A stretch of DNA of 64,000 bases from Perca fluviatilis (Eukaryota; Chordata; Actinopteri; Perciformes; Percidae): positions 7,760,085 through 7,824,084 of the forward strand of contig NC_053116.1 in assembly GCF_010015445.1 (NCBI RefSeq), in the 5' to 3' direction. Each line of letters opens with the position of its first letter. The first letter of the stretch is position 1. Below are positions 21,323-33,300 of the stretch, in pieces. Under the pieces are notes generated by a model. The model ran no database searches and was not told the origin of the DNA. It saw only the letters and a list, made by a program, of their open reading frames with translations. Both the position numbers and the translations under genes were made by a program.

Positions 21323-24300
21323 CTGCAGGGACCACAGGAGGGCGACAGGGAGGGGAAATAAATAAAAAATACAAATAAAAAGACACCCGTGCATAGATCT
21401 CAGTGAGGGTAAACCCACCGATGGGGGGGGGGCACTGGAACAATTACTCCTGAAAGAAAATGTCTTGTCAGAATAATGACTGATTGGTAATGCAAACTTT
21501 GAGAGTGAGAGCCCAGCTGTAAACAGGACGTATGTGAAGTTTGGAAAATATTGTTCAACAAATACGTGACAGTGTAATGTCTGTGTTCTTGGAAGGAGGG
21601 GGGGAGGGGGGGGGGAGTCAATGTTTACAGTACATGTCTCTACTAAATCAGCGAGTGATCAAACATTATCCAGCTGTTCTTAAAAGAACATCAACAAGAG
21701 TTTTTTTTTTTTTTTTTCCTTTCTTCAATGCTAATACCGTGGGCCTCTTTCCAAGTCTCAGAGCAAATACACACACTAAAGCAACAAGTGAAGTACTCTG
21801 GAGTGTGTGTGGGTGGGTGTGTGTGTGTTCGTTCGTTCGATAAATCAAGCCGAGTCACTTTATCAAACACTGACTGCACCACCCACTCGAAGAAAAAGAA
21901 AAAAGAAAGGCTTAACCGCTATTCAGTTACAGACGAAGGGTTGAGCGAAGCGGCAACAAGGCGGCGTTGAGTTTGAACAACATCGACACCTGCGCGCACA
22001 CACGTGCAGCCGAGCCCGCCGGGACGTCAGGGAGCAGTGCATTGAGGGTAACGCGTCCCCTTGGCTGAATAAATATTGACAGATCCCTGGATTACGACTC
22101 GGCCCGTTTTATTCTCACCCACTCGGGTTCCAGTACTACATCGCTCGCTCGATAAACCAGACATTTGACTGGGCATCGAAAGGTTGCATTGCTGAGCAGC
22201 ATAGTGAGACCAATGAAATCACAATTTAAAAAGCGGTGTAAAGTGAACGTTACAGCAAGAGGTGGATTTAATAATAATAATATATATAGAGTTTTGGACG
22301 GTTGGTCGGACGACACGAGACACGTGAAGACTAGGGTTGGGTACCGAAACTCGGTGCCAATAGGGAACCGGTGCCGACGTAAACGGTAGTAACGAGACCG
22401 AATAAGAACGAAAGTTTCGGTGCCTCATTTCGGTGCTCGACTTTACACTACACCTGACAGCATGTAACGTTAGCCTACCTTTAGCTAGCAGCTGGATTAA
22501 ACAGCGGTAAAATGCTGACAGCTAACGTTAGACAGTGTAAAGTGTGACTGGATTTCACTGTGGAGGACTTCCAACAGCGGTTGTCGGAATTAAACAACAC
22601 AGACGGTGCGTTCACTTGCAGCTGCCGTTGTCGGAATTAAACAACACAGACGGTGCGTTCACTTGCAGCTGCCGTTGTCGGAATTAAACAACACAGACGG
22701 TGCATTCACTTAAAACAGGTAGCCTCGTGGTGCATTCACAGTAATTGTAAAATACCCTTTTCCCATCTGGGGTTCAACAGCAATTTACTGGTGAAATATG
22801 TTATTATTATTGTTATAGTTATTACATTATTATTAAATCTTTGATTTTGACCATGGCCTTAGCAATAAACAAGTCACTGACTGTTGTTTACTACCCTTAT
22901 TTTTTTTCTTCTTCTTTTTTTTTTTTACTTTATTGAAAAGTACCGGTTCAGGCACCGGCACCGTTTTAAAAGTATCGATTTAGCACCGGAATCGAAAAAA
23001 AAAAAAACGATACCCAACCCTAGTTGGGAACTTTTGATTGAGCTTCTCTTTTTGCAATTTGCTGGCATTATAAAGACCGAAAGATTACAAGACAAACTAT
23101 TCGGTAGATAGTCTATATCCTCGACGTTCCACTTCCGGGATTGCTCCGGTGCCGCTGGAAAATTCGGCCGATGCATGTCTTTTCGCCGAGGTCCGTTTTC
23201 CTTCCTCTTTTCTTTGCGTTGGCGTTCTAAACCCCGGTGGATTCATGAGGACTGTGGTTAACTGCTCCTCTGGCAAAGCATGACTAGTTGCGGCCCAACT
23301 GTGAAGCATTTCTATATGCTATTTCCCTTTGTTTACAGTATGTACATCTCCATATGTATGCACACAATGACTCAGCTTAAAAAAAAAAAAGAAGTGCAAC
23401 ATGAGATTCCACAGGTTTCTTGAGTGATTATTTGATATATTGAGGTTTAGGCAGCAGCCCTAACAGATTATTGATGATTAAAATCATTGTTACTATCAGT
23501 CCTACTTGGAACTGACTCCAGCCTTCAGCCAGCTCACATGGGCGATTGAAAACCAGTATGGTAATAAAGCTGCTTCTGGCTGATTTACGGTAGTGCGTAG
23601 GCTCTACGCAGAGCCTACGACATTGTGAGGATATATACTTTGTGCGCTGGTGTGTCTGCGTCATTCTAGCAGATCTCTTTAAGATAATAGTAGAGCCGGA
23701 ATGTGTGTGTGTGTGTGTATGGGGAGAGCGTGTGGTAGAGCAAGTGAGAGAGTGACGGGGATTAGCGTACCGACTCTGGAGGCGGGGACGGAGAAACAAA
23801 GCGTCTCCCCTGTGCTCTGTGACCGAGGTCGGGAAGCTGTACAAGGAAAAGTGAACCCTCTCCTGGATTTCAAGGAGAAACCGGAAATGAGGAGGAGGAA
23901 ATGTAGTCTACATTGATGACGTTTCATTTTCGGGATTGCTCCGTTGCCGCCCGGAAATTCCGACGGACGAGGACTATGGTTAACCGCTCCTCAGATCTCT
24001 GCAGGGTAAATCCAGACAGCTAGCTAGACTAATCTGTCTAATCGGAGTTTTCTGTTGCACGATTGAAAATACCTTTGAACGTACACCAGTTCCACCAAAA
24101 TCAAGTTCCTTCCCGATGGCTATTTTGTAGAGGCGCACTTACTGCATCCGCCATTAGCGCCGCCCAAGACGATTGGGACTGGTTTTTCTCCCATCCCAGA
24201 ATGCTGTGTGGACTAGCCAGACCCTTCTTCTGCAGCGCTGTGGAAGACTAGGGTCCGACGTAGGGTCCGAATCTACGTGTACATACGGCATACATTCAGT

Positions 24301-27300
24301 GCAGAATGCTAACCTAGGCTACACACTGCCAGAACAGTTATCACTGTTCTCAAGTTCCAAAAGTATTCCTTTAATCGTGAGAAAAACAATATGGACGTTT
24401 TTTTTTTTTTACTTCTTACCGTGCATCTAAACCTGACGTCATAAAGCCGCCCCCAGTCATCTTCAAGGCTGTCCACCATCATCTAAAAAAAACGTTTGTA
24501 CACTACATGCTCAGCACCAAACGGCAGACACACAAAGTTAGCAACTAGCTTGTGAGCACAACGTGGCACCTAGCAGCCGAAGAGCCAGATATTTCCCTCA
24601 GGAAAATATTGTCACATTCATCAGGTGGACTCCAAATGAAAGCTAATGTTGCTCTGTCCTTGCATTGTGCGTGAATAAGCAACTGCATATAGTTCGTTTC
24701 ATATCTCGATAACAATATACACTACCGGTCAAAAGTTTGGGGTCACTTATAAATTTCCATTCCAGACAGAACACCAGCTGAGATCAGTTTGACACTCTGG
24801 GGTGTGCCTGATATCATTGGAAAGGTGATTGATGTGGGTGGGTTTGTGTATTTGAGAAGTGTTGTATTTTGTAGTTTTTGGGCTTTTTTCTTTTCAAATG
24901 GAAATAAAAAAAACACATATCTACATATATGTAGGAACAAAAATCATATAAAATCCATTTTTGAGTCTTTTGGCTTCTGGATCTTTTTCTGTAGTAAGCT
25001 GAGACATGTGGCTAATGCCCTGTGTTGTCTGCCACCTGTCAGATGTGTTTACAGCAGTGTATTCTAATCATTTTACAGATGTATGACTTGGACGCAAATA
25101 AAAAAAACTCCAATCTAGCCGCTGTAACTCTGTCAGTAAGGCCTAGAATCACCCTGACACTTGAGAGGGTTACCTTTCCAATGATATCAGGCACACCCCA
25201 GAGTGTCAAAGTACATGGGAGCTGTACCACTTTTCATTTGGGTGTGACGTTTAGACCAAAAAGCATGGAATTTCAAGCGTTTCTTCAGCCTCTGTCTACA
25301 ACAGTCGAGAACCCTTTTGCAATTATGTAAGCACATAATGTCATCTGAAAACTGCTGCCCTGGTTAAAAAAAATATTATTCTGTCTGGAATGGAGTGGAA
25401 TGGACATTTCTAAGTGACCCCAAACTTTTGACCGGTACTGTATATCACAATAGACCATGTTTACTGCTAATTCAATAAATAGTTTACATATGAAATGGCC
25501 ACGTGGTAAAGCCTGTTTTTGTGCACTCCTGTGTGAATGGATTACTTGACAAATGAAAAAGTACTGAGCATTTTCTCATTTTATTGAGAATGTTCGAGCA
25601 AAAGGAGCATAACGTGCAGGGATCAGAATCTAAAGCATAGTCCAAATGATGTGTTTTGGGGGGTGGGGGAGGGGGGTGGTAAAGTATTGAATCTTAAATC
25701 ATATATATATATATATATATATAGTTTTGACGATGTGTATGGCCATATGACCCAGCCTTAATCGGTGTTTTCCTCACCGTGACCTTCCTGACTTCCTGCC
25801 CCTGCTCTACCTCTTCCCCATCTTCCTCTTCCTCCTCTTCGTCGTTGAGGTACAGGATGTTCTGGACGCCGGCGTGGCCTGGACGGACCTCCAGCCGATC
25901 CCAGTCGTCCGCGTCGCCTGAGGACAAACACACAGTGCACAGTGTGAACACAGAGCAGAGGAAAACAGCAAAACATGTTCCCTAATGCCACCGTGAGACA
26001 TGAGAGGCTTGGTTTTGTAAGTGGGCCCTACAAAGATTAGATGCCATGAGTTGCTGGTCTCGAAATTGTTATCAAAAGGTCTGGTCATGTAAAAACGGAT
26101 GTACTAAAACCACCTGAGAGCAGGAAAGACTATATTTGTCTCTCGTGGAAATGGTCGGGGGTGTGGTGGGATTAGAGCTTCCCCTTTCAGCGACTGTTCC
26201 GTTGTCTGTGCGGGGGATTTTTTGGTGCGCATCCAATTTCTTTCCCACATGCAACACAATAAACTGTGTTAAGACCAAATGTTGCCTTGCACTAAACCAC
26301 GCTAAGCAGGTTTAAGAACGAGACCTCCCACGGACGCGCCAACCACTTTTAATGAGTGACAAGTGTAATTGCAGCACCTGAACCCTGTGCCCTCACCTTC
26401 TCCGTCCAGGATGTAGTCTCGTGGGAACATGATGCCGCAGCCCATGATGTCACCTTTGAAGCAGCGAGGACCGAAAGCGTCTCCAACCCCGCTGCCATGA
26501 AAGATCTTGCCATCATCTGTCGGAGGAAGAGGAGGAGGAGGAGGGGGAAGCAAACTGTCAATTCTGCAGCTATTCGTTAACCCACTTCACAACAGTAGTG
26601 GAATGTAATCACTTACATTTACTCAGGTACTGTGCTTCAGTACAAATGCACTTTCCTTCTCATGCCACTTCCTACTCATAGGAAAAGATTGTACTTTTGT
26701 ACTATACTACAATTATTTGACAGCTTTAGTTACTACTTATTGTATTTAATGTTTATTTGTATAGGGACAAATAAGTATGTAGCATAAACTAATGCCACAC
26801 ACACCGCAGCATTTATAGCCTAAGCTTATTTGCATGGGCCTTTAAAATACATTAAACTTAACAAATACATAAGAGACGGTACAAAACACAAACTCAACAA
26901 TAGGAACGCACATTAAAAACAAGCCCGGGGCGGCCTCTAGCTCACCCAGTAAGAAAGAGTCTTGCAGTGGCGCAGGTTCAAATCCGACCTGCTGCCCTTT
27001 GCTGCGTGTCATCCCCCATCTTTTTCCCCCTTTCATGTACTACTAATAAAGGGAAAAGTCCCAATAAATAAAAAGACAGACAAAACACATGAAGAGCTTA
27101 AATGATGATGTTTTTGTGGCCGGGTGAGCTCAGTTGGTAGAGCGGGCGCACGTATGTAGAGGTTTACTCCTTGAAGCAGCGGCCGCGGGTTCGACTCCGA
27201 CCTGCGGCGGCCCTTTGCGGCATGAAATACATGAGAAATGTGCGATTAATCGCCAGTCAACTATGGAGAAATGCGATTAAATATGTGTTATCAACTGACA

Positions 27301-30300
27301 GCCTTAGTTTAGTTATAAGATAAACTGCAAGATCAGCTGAAACAAGTAGTCAATTAATCAATTAGTCCACTGACAGAAAATAATTATTATTAACTACTAT
27401 TTTGATAATCACAAAGTCAATTTGTTTTTTTTATACGTTTGCAGCTTCATAAATGTGATGATTTGCTGCTTTTTTTCTTTTATTTATTTGAACTCATTTT
27501 TAATAACTTTTAATTTTGGACAGCTTGTTGGACAAAAAAAAACAACCTTTGGGCTCCGGGTAACTGGGACTCGTGTGTGTCATTTTTACAAACTCAACAA
27601 TCAATCGAGTAAGAATAATCAGCGGAGCAATCCGCGATGATAAAAATCAGGGTAATAATAATATCATCAGATCATATATAACAGTATAACAATCCCAGCT
27701 GCCATTTTTCGGCATTGAGAATTTCTACTTTTAATAAGTCTAAGTATATATTCCATTTTCCTGCAGGACCTTTACTTGTAACGGACCTGGTAGTCGTATT
27801 AAAAACTACCTGAATACCTACTACACCACTGCATAACAATGCACATGTATGTGTCTTTGTTAACCTGTGAGCAGGGTTTCTGCAGGCTTCACCAAGTTCA
27901 ATTTAAGACTAATATTTCTGTATTACCACGGAATAGAAAGCTATTTAATACCCGTTTCACGAGCATGTATAATGAATTATGATGGAAAACCAGTACAGAC
28001 AATATGGCCTAGAACTAAACTAAACGTGCTTTAACGTCTCCCGACAGCCTGCAATCAGATCCGAAAACATTTCATGACAAACACTGCTGCCTACTGCAGG
28101 CACGAGAAAATATGGGAGACTTGTGTAGGTCTTCTAAGGGCTTGCTTTAAGGACTATAGGTCTTGAAAAGTCTTCAAAAGCTTTGAATGCAGATGCCCTC
28201 GTCCTAGTGCTGAACTGAACTTACGTGGACGTGAATTTCACTGCGTCTTGTAATGCGTTAACCACGGCGTGTGACGTGTGTACTGTACATACAATGTCGT
28301 GCTAACATACAGGACATCCCGACATTCCTGCTAGATGATGATGTGTGAAAAGGCGAAAAGCAGCGCTAGTAACAACACACCAAAAAAAAATTAGACATCA
28401 ACAACATCCAAAGGAAATCATCAAAACAACACACATTCTACAGTTGCGAAAGACAACGGAAAAAAAAGGGCAAAAGAAAAACATTGCAGAGGTAGCCTGC
28501 AGACGAGTTCTCCTCAAGCGAAGCGGCATGGCTGCTGCTGGTAAATATTTATGGAGTTGTCATGGGACCCGTCCCCGGCTCAGGATACTGTTTAAACAAT
28601 CTCTATCTGAGCACCGGGAGGGAGATGGAGACACTGTATCATTACGGCTCCCATGCAGGCCCTTGTCACAACACCACACACTAGGCAACGGTGGAGCCAC
28701 GCCGGCACAGGCACAGCGCCCGCTAAAAATAGTAGAGCGGGGCAGCTTTGGAGAGTGACAGGGGACTGGCGCTGGAGGTGAGCCGGGGTGTGGAAGTCCA
28801 GGTTTGGGCCCAGCGATGGAGCTAGTTCACTGGGGACAGGAAAGGTAGGAGAAGGGATGTGGCCGGAGGGGCCGTTTGCCGGAGTCGGACCTTCAAAATG
28901 CTCGCGCAGCTCGTTCGCAGATTTATTTTGATTTATATTTATGAATTCACTGACTCCAACGACGTGAACAATGTTCAAACACTAAACCAATGGGATAAGC
29001 CTCTGAATCATCCTTAAAAGCACACTGCTGTTTACTAAAGACACACCGACTGAACAAAAACGTTCCGTTTTGTGTTTACTCCCGTTCCTCTGAGTGTCCT
29101 TATTACATAATGAGATTGGGGCTGAAACGATTAGTAGATCAAACGATTAGAAAAAAAAAAAAGAATTACAACAAAGTCATTAATTAAGTAAAGAATGCAA
29201 CACATTCTCCATTTCCAGCTTCTCGGATGGGAGGATTTGCTGCTTTCGTCGGTTTTATATTTGACTTTATACTCTATATTTACAGTAAATTGAATTTCTT
29301 TAGAGTTCGGACTGTTGATTACACACACAAAAACAAAAAAATAAATCCGGTTTTACTATTTCCTGACATTTCGTAGGTTAAAGGGGTTCTCCAGCATCTA
29401 GTATTGCACTTCCATAAAGTTGGTAAGACATTAAAAAAAAAGAAGGAATTTAAGCAGTTGAGGCCGAGATATCTTGACTTTTAGTCGCTCCACAAACATA
29501 CCTGCAAACTCAGAAGGCCTGAAAAAAGGTGCCCCCCCTTTAAAAAATAACCTTAAAACTGGTCTAGTGGGGAGTAAAAAAACCAGTACTTTCAAGGGCC
29601 CGTTTTCTCTTAGCATTAGTCAACGTTAAATGATCCGCCAGCAGGTGTTTAGATCACTCATCAACGTTAAACCAGACACCAATGGGTCTTGTTTCATTAC
29701 GTGTTCGTTTTCATTTCGCTCATATCTTACGACGAGATATACATTAAAAATCAGATAACAATACTAATGCGGTGGAGGAGATAGCCTTGCCAAAATCCTT
29801 CACACTGAACTAACATTGAAGGCTAACAAAACACAATTTGCTGATCTTACGTCAGCTGACAAGCCGACTAGCCGACAAGCTTGCTTTCCCATTAGAACGG
29901 TAACGTTAGAGAAAACAATTATAACGTTGTAGGCTAACAACACAATTCGCTGATCTTATGTTAGCTGACAAGCCGACTAGCTTGCTTTGCATGTTAACAA
30001 CGTTAGCCGAAAAGCTAAAGAAAAGCTGCAGCCAGGGGCTTTTCAAAGAAGACACTGCCGTTACCTTGGTTGTGATTGGCCAAATGACTCGCCAAAGACG
30101 TTTTATTGTGAAGAAGACCGCAGCAGGTTTTCGAAAATAAAAACTCTTCGGATCTACCCGATTCACGTGGGTGACATTTTCCCCATTCAAAACGGCGATT
30201 TTTGCCGAAAAGCGGCTAGTTTGCAAGTATGCACAAAGCTTGATGGAATTTACATTTGCCACAATGCAACTCCATAGCATTTTGCATTAGACCCTCTTCC

Positions 30301-33300
30301 CTCTTTCAAAGGTTATTCAATTATTTGACAGAAATAAAACGATTGATAACAGCACTAAATAAACTGGTCATATAACATTACATGTAAGTTACAGTAAAAT
30401 GAGTTTTGGCTACATTTGTTTTCGAGCGTACAATAATATGTTCTGTTGCTTTTTTCTAAGTGTGCTTTGGAACTGGAGATACATGAAGGCCATGCAGGCT
30501 CCACTTGGAGCTCGGCTGTGGCGGAAAATGCTCAAATTTGTGTTGGAGACCAGAGAGTTTAAAATGAGCATAGAGGTGTTGACCGGGGGTTTGGCTCGGA
30601 GGCTGTTGATGGAGCAGAATACTGGTGATGGTGTTGATGCAAAAGTCCAGATCCTACACTGAGGAAGTGGCTGGTAAAGCTGACAACGTGAGCTACTGTG
30701 ACCGCCACCAGATGAAACCGTCCTAAGTAAAAAGGTGAACCTAGCAGCAACCAGAAGGTGGAAACTGGAGCTGAGTTGGGGGGTTTTGGAGCCGGGCCCA
30801 CAGGAGGAGAGGCCAGGCTCTGGGACTGGGACCAGCTGGGAAAAGGAAAACAGACGTTCGTAACATGAGAGTTTGTCTGGAAAAGACTGGGCTTCCCTGC
30901 CCAGGGAAGAATATGTTCACAGAATCCTAAAACATGAACAATTCAAACTAAATATTTATATTCCTCCATGATTTCACACGTGCGAGTTTGTTCTTGTCCC
31001 TAAGAATTTACTATAAATTCCATTTGTGTCGAGCTGTTGATATATAATATACAGTTTAACTTCCTGGGCCCTTTTGCCAGTGAGGCCCTTAAGCTTGTAA
31101 AGTATATGAACAATAAGAAATTAAAGAAATAACTGCAGCATGTGGAGGACTTTTCTGGGCCACGAGGCAGTACAGACTGTGGTAAGGTTACCGCCTTCTG
31201 TTTTAGCTCCAGGCTCTATAGTGGTGCTGATGTAGCGTACGACATTGTGTTGGTTTAAGAGCTCAATCGATTAGTTGATCGACAGAAATACTTATCGATT
31301 ATTAAATAGAAGTGAAAAGAAGAAGAGAAATCAATAAATTCTCTGATTCAAAGCTTCTCTGGTTCCAGCTTCTCCAGTTTGAGGAGTTTCTGCTTTTCTC
31401 CGTCTTATGATAATAAATTAAATAGCTCTGGGTTGGACAGTAAACACAAGTTATTTGATATCGTGGGCGCTTTGGAAAATTATGATGGCCATTTTTCACC
31501 AATATGCTGACATACAGCGAAAAGCGCTTGAGAGAATAACGGGCAGAGCGCAGAGCTCCATCAAGGCATGCCCTATCTCACAACGTTAATGCAGTGTGAA
31601 TTTTCCCAGCTGGGTTCACATTTTTCCGATCATTCCGACACCACATGAATGCAGCACAAATGCCCTATCTAACAAGGTTACTGAAAGCGAAAAATTATTT
31701 GTGTATACGCCCTGTGATTGGGATGCGCTCCCAAATGTAATTGGTTCTTTCTTGGCCCCTGCTACACCCTTTTGGGCAAGCAGTTTTTATGTAATCCTGC
31801 TGACAGACAGACAAAAAGACAGACAAACAGAGCCAGACGCATAACCTCCTTGGCGGAGGTAATAGTCGTTAGTTTCAGCCACACAGTCGGTTTGTTTACA
31901 ACCAGGTTGACCATCAAACATACTTGTATTAAGGCGATGCAGATAGACTATGTGTCCAAAGTTTATACCAGTTGATTGGCAGTTAAAAATAAAAATGACA
32001 AAAGGTCAGTTTCCGGCTTTTGGACAAAACTTGCGCTTTGGGAAATTGTAGTGTATTGCAATTGTAATTTTCTGATATAACGATCAAAAAATTCTTTAAT
32101 TTAACACATAATTGAGAAAATAATCTGCAGATTAATCATTAATATATAATAATAGCTAGTCACAGCCTTAATTCCCTTAGTTGTGTGGTGACCTCCACAG
32201 TATGGACACATTCTCAGGACATGCGCAGTTCAAGTAGCGGTAGGTGTTTTTACTAGGCTCTGTTTGTGCTTGTTAGTGTTATAGAGACTTTGTCATCCAA
32301 ATCCATTTTTGTCCCATTGGGTAAGAAGGTAATACAATTCCCCCCCCCGCCCCCCCCTCCCACAACATTGGTTGGTGTTGAATAATTGTTTTTGCAGAAC
32401 CTGAGCTGGAATCAGATTAGACCCTGTCACAGAAGTTAGACTGAGCCCTATTATGCGAGGCTAGCTTGGTGGTGAGGGATGGAGGGTGGCGGTGGGGGTA
32501 GGGGGCAACCTTCAGCTGCGGGTGTTGAGTCATAGCACGTGTGACTCACTGATGGGGGGTTTGGATGGGGTGACAGGGTTAATGGGGCTTGCCGAGGAGC
32601 ACTCATTGGTTGGATGGCTGGTTGCTTCTGATAGGGCCCACGGTGCCCCACGGGCCATTAAGTTGCGGAGACAAGCCGAGCCAGCACACAGGATGGAGGT
32701 CCACACTGGGCCAGCTCCCAACACAAACACTCGTGGTAACACCAGCGCAGGCCAAAGAACTCTCAAACTATACAAGCTATACAAGGAGCAGCGATATGGT
32801 TGGCAGCCATTTGTGTATATAACTGGAATATATCTGGAGTAAAATCACAACCTTTAAAGTCAATAATACACATCAAATGTGATCCAGGTCAACACTGGTC
32901 GCGTGCCCAATACAACGCACCATAAATCAGGATGACAGAAATAGAGCTCCGTAGTCAAAGTACATGCAAAGTAAATAAGAAAGGGAGGAATGTTGAGTCA
33001 TTATGCAATGTATGTACTTGCCTCCAGGCTGCATCATATAACTTCAAACGACTAACTACAGTCAGCCACTGTTCTCCTTAAGACTAATGGTAAAAACATT
33101 ACAAACACTCACGGTGTATTAAAGGCCAGCGTATGAGGTATGACAAAAATACAACGATGAGTCTCTACAAAGCCAAGGTGTGCCAGGAATATCATGGCAG
33201 ACATTTTTGCCCTTTAGATACTGAGGTCAAATACAAAAACGACCCATAAAAGTTAATAAACAGAGGTACCAGGTGTCACAGAAACACCTCTTCACAGCAT

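Larger units (their letters stand above)
21323..25777 (-). other. spryd3 last intron
   Basis: This 4.45-kb interval holds the ectopic exon, G-rich runs, a MITE (22332-23022), an R1 repeat copy, a Tc1-type MITE and a short (TA)n at 25704-25723. ORFs of 60-140 codons are in repeats and shadow frames. Confidence 0.75.

Noticed and set aside
27117..27235. Possible tRNA gene
   Set aside because: A and B boxes are present, but the arms do not fold as a tRNA and the sequence continues as a SINE.
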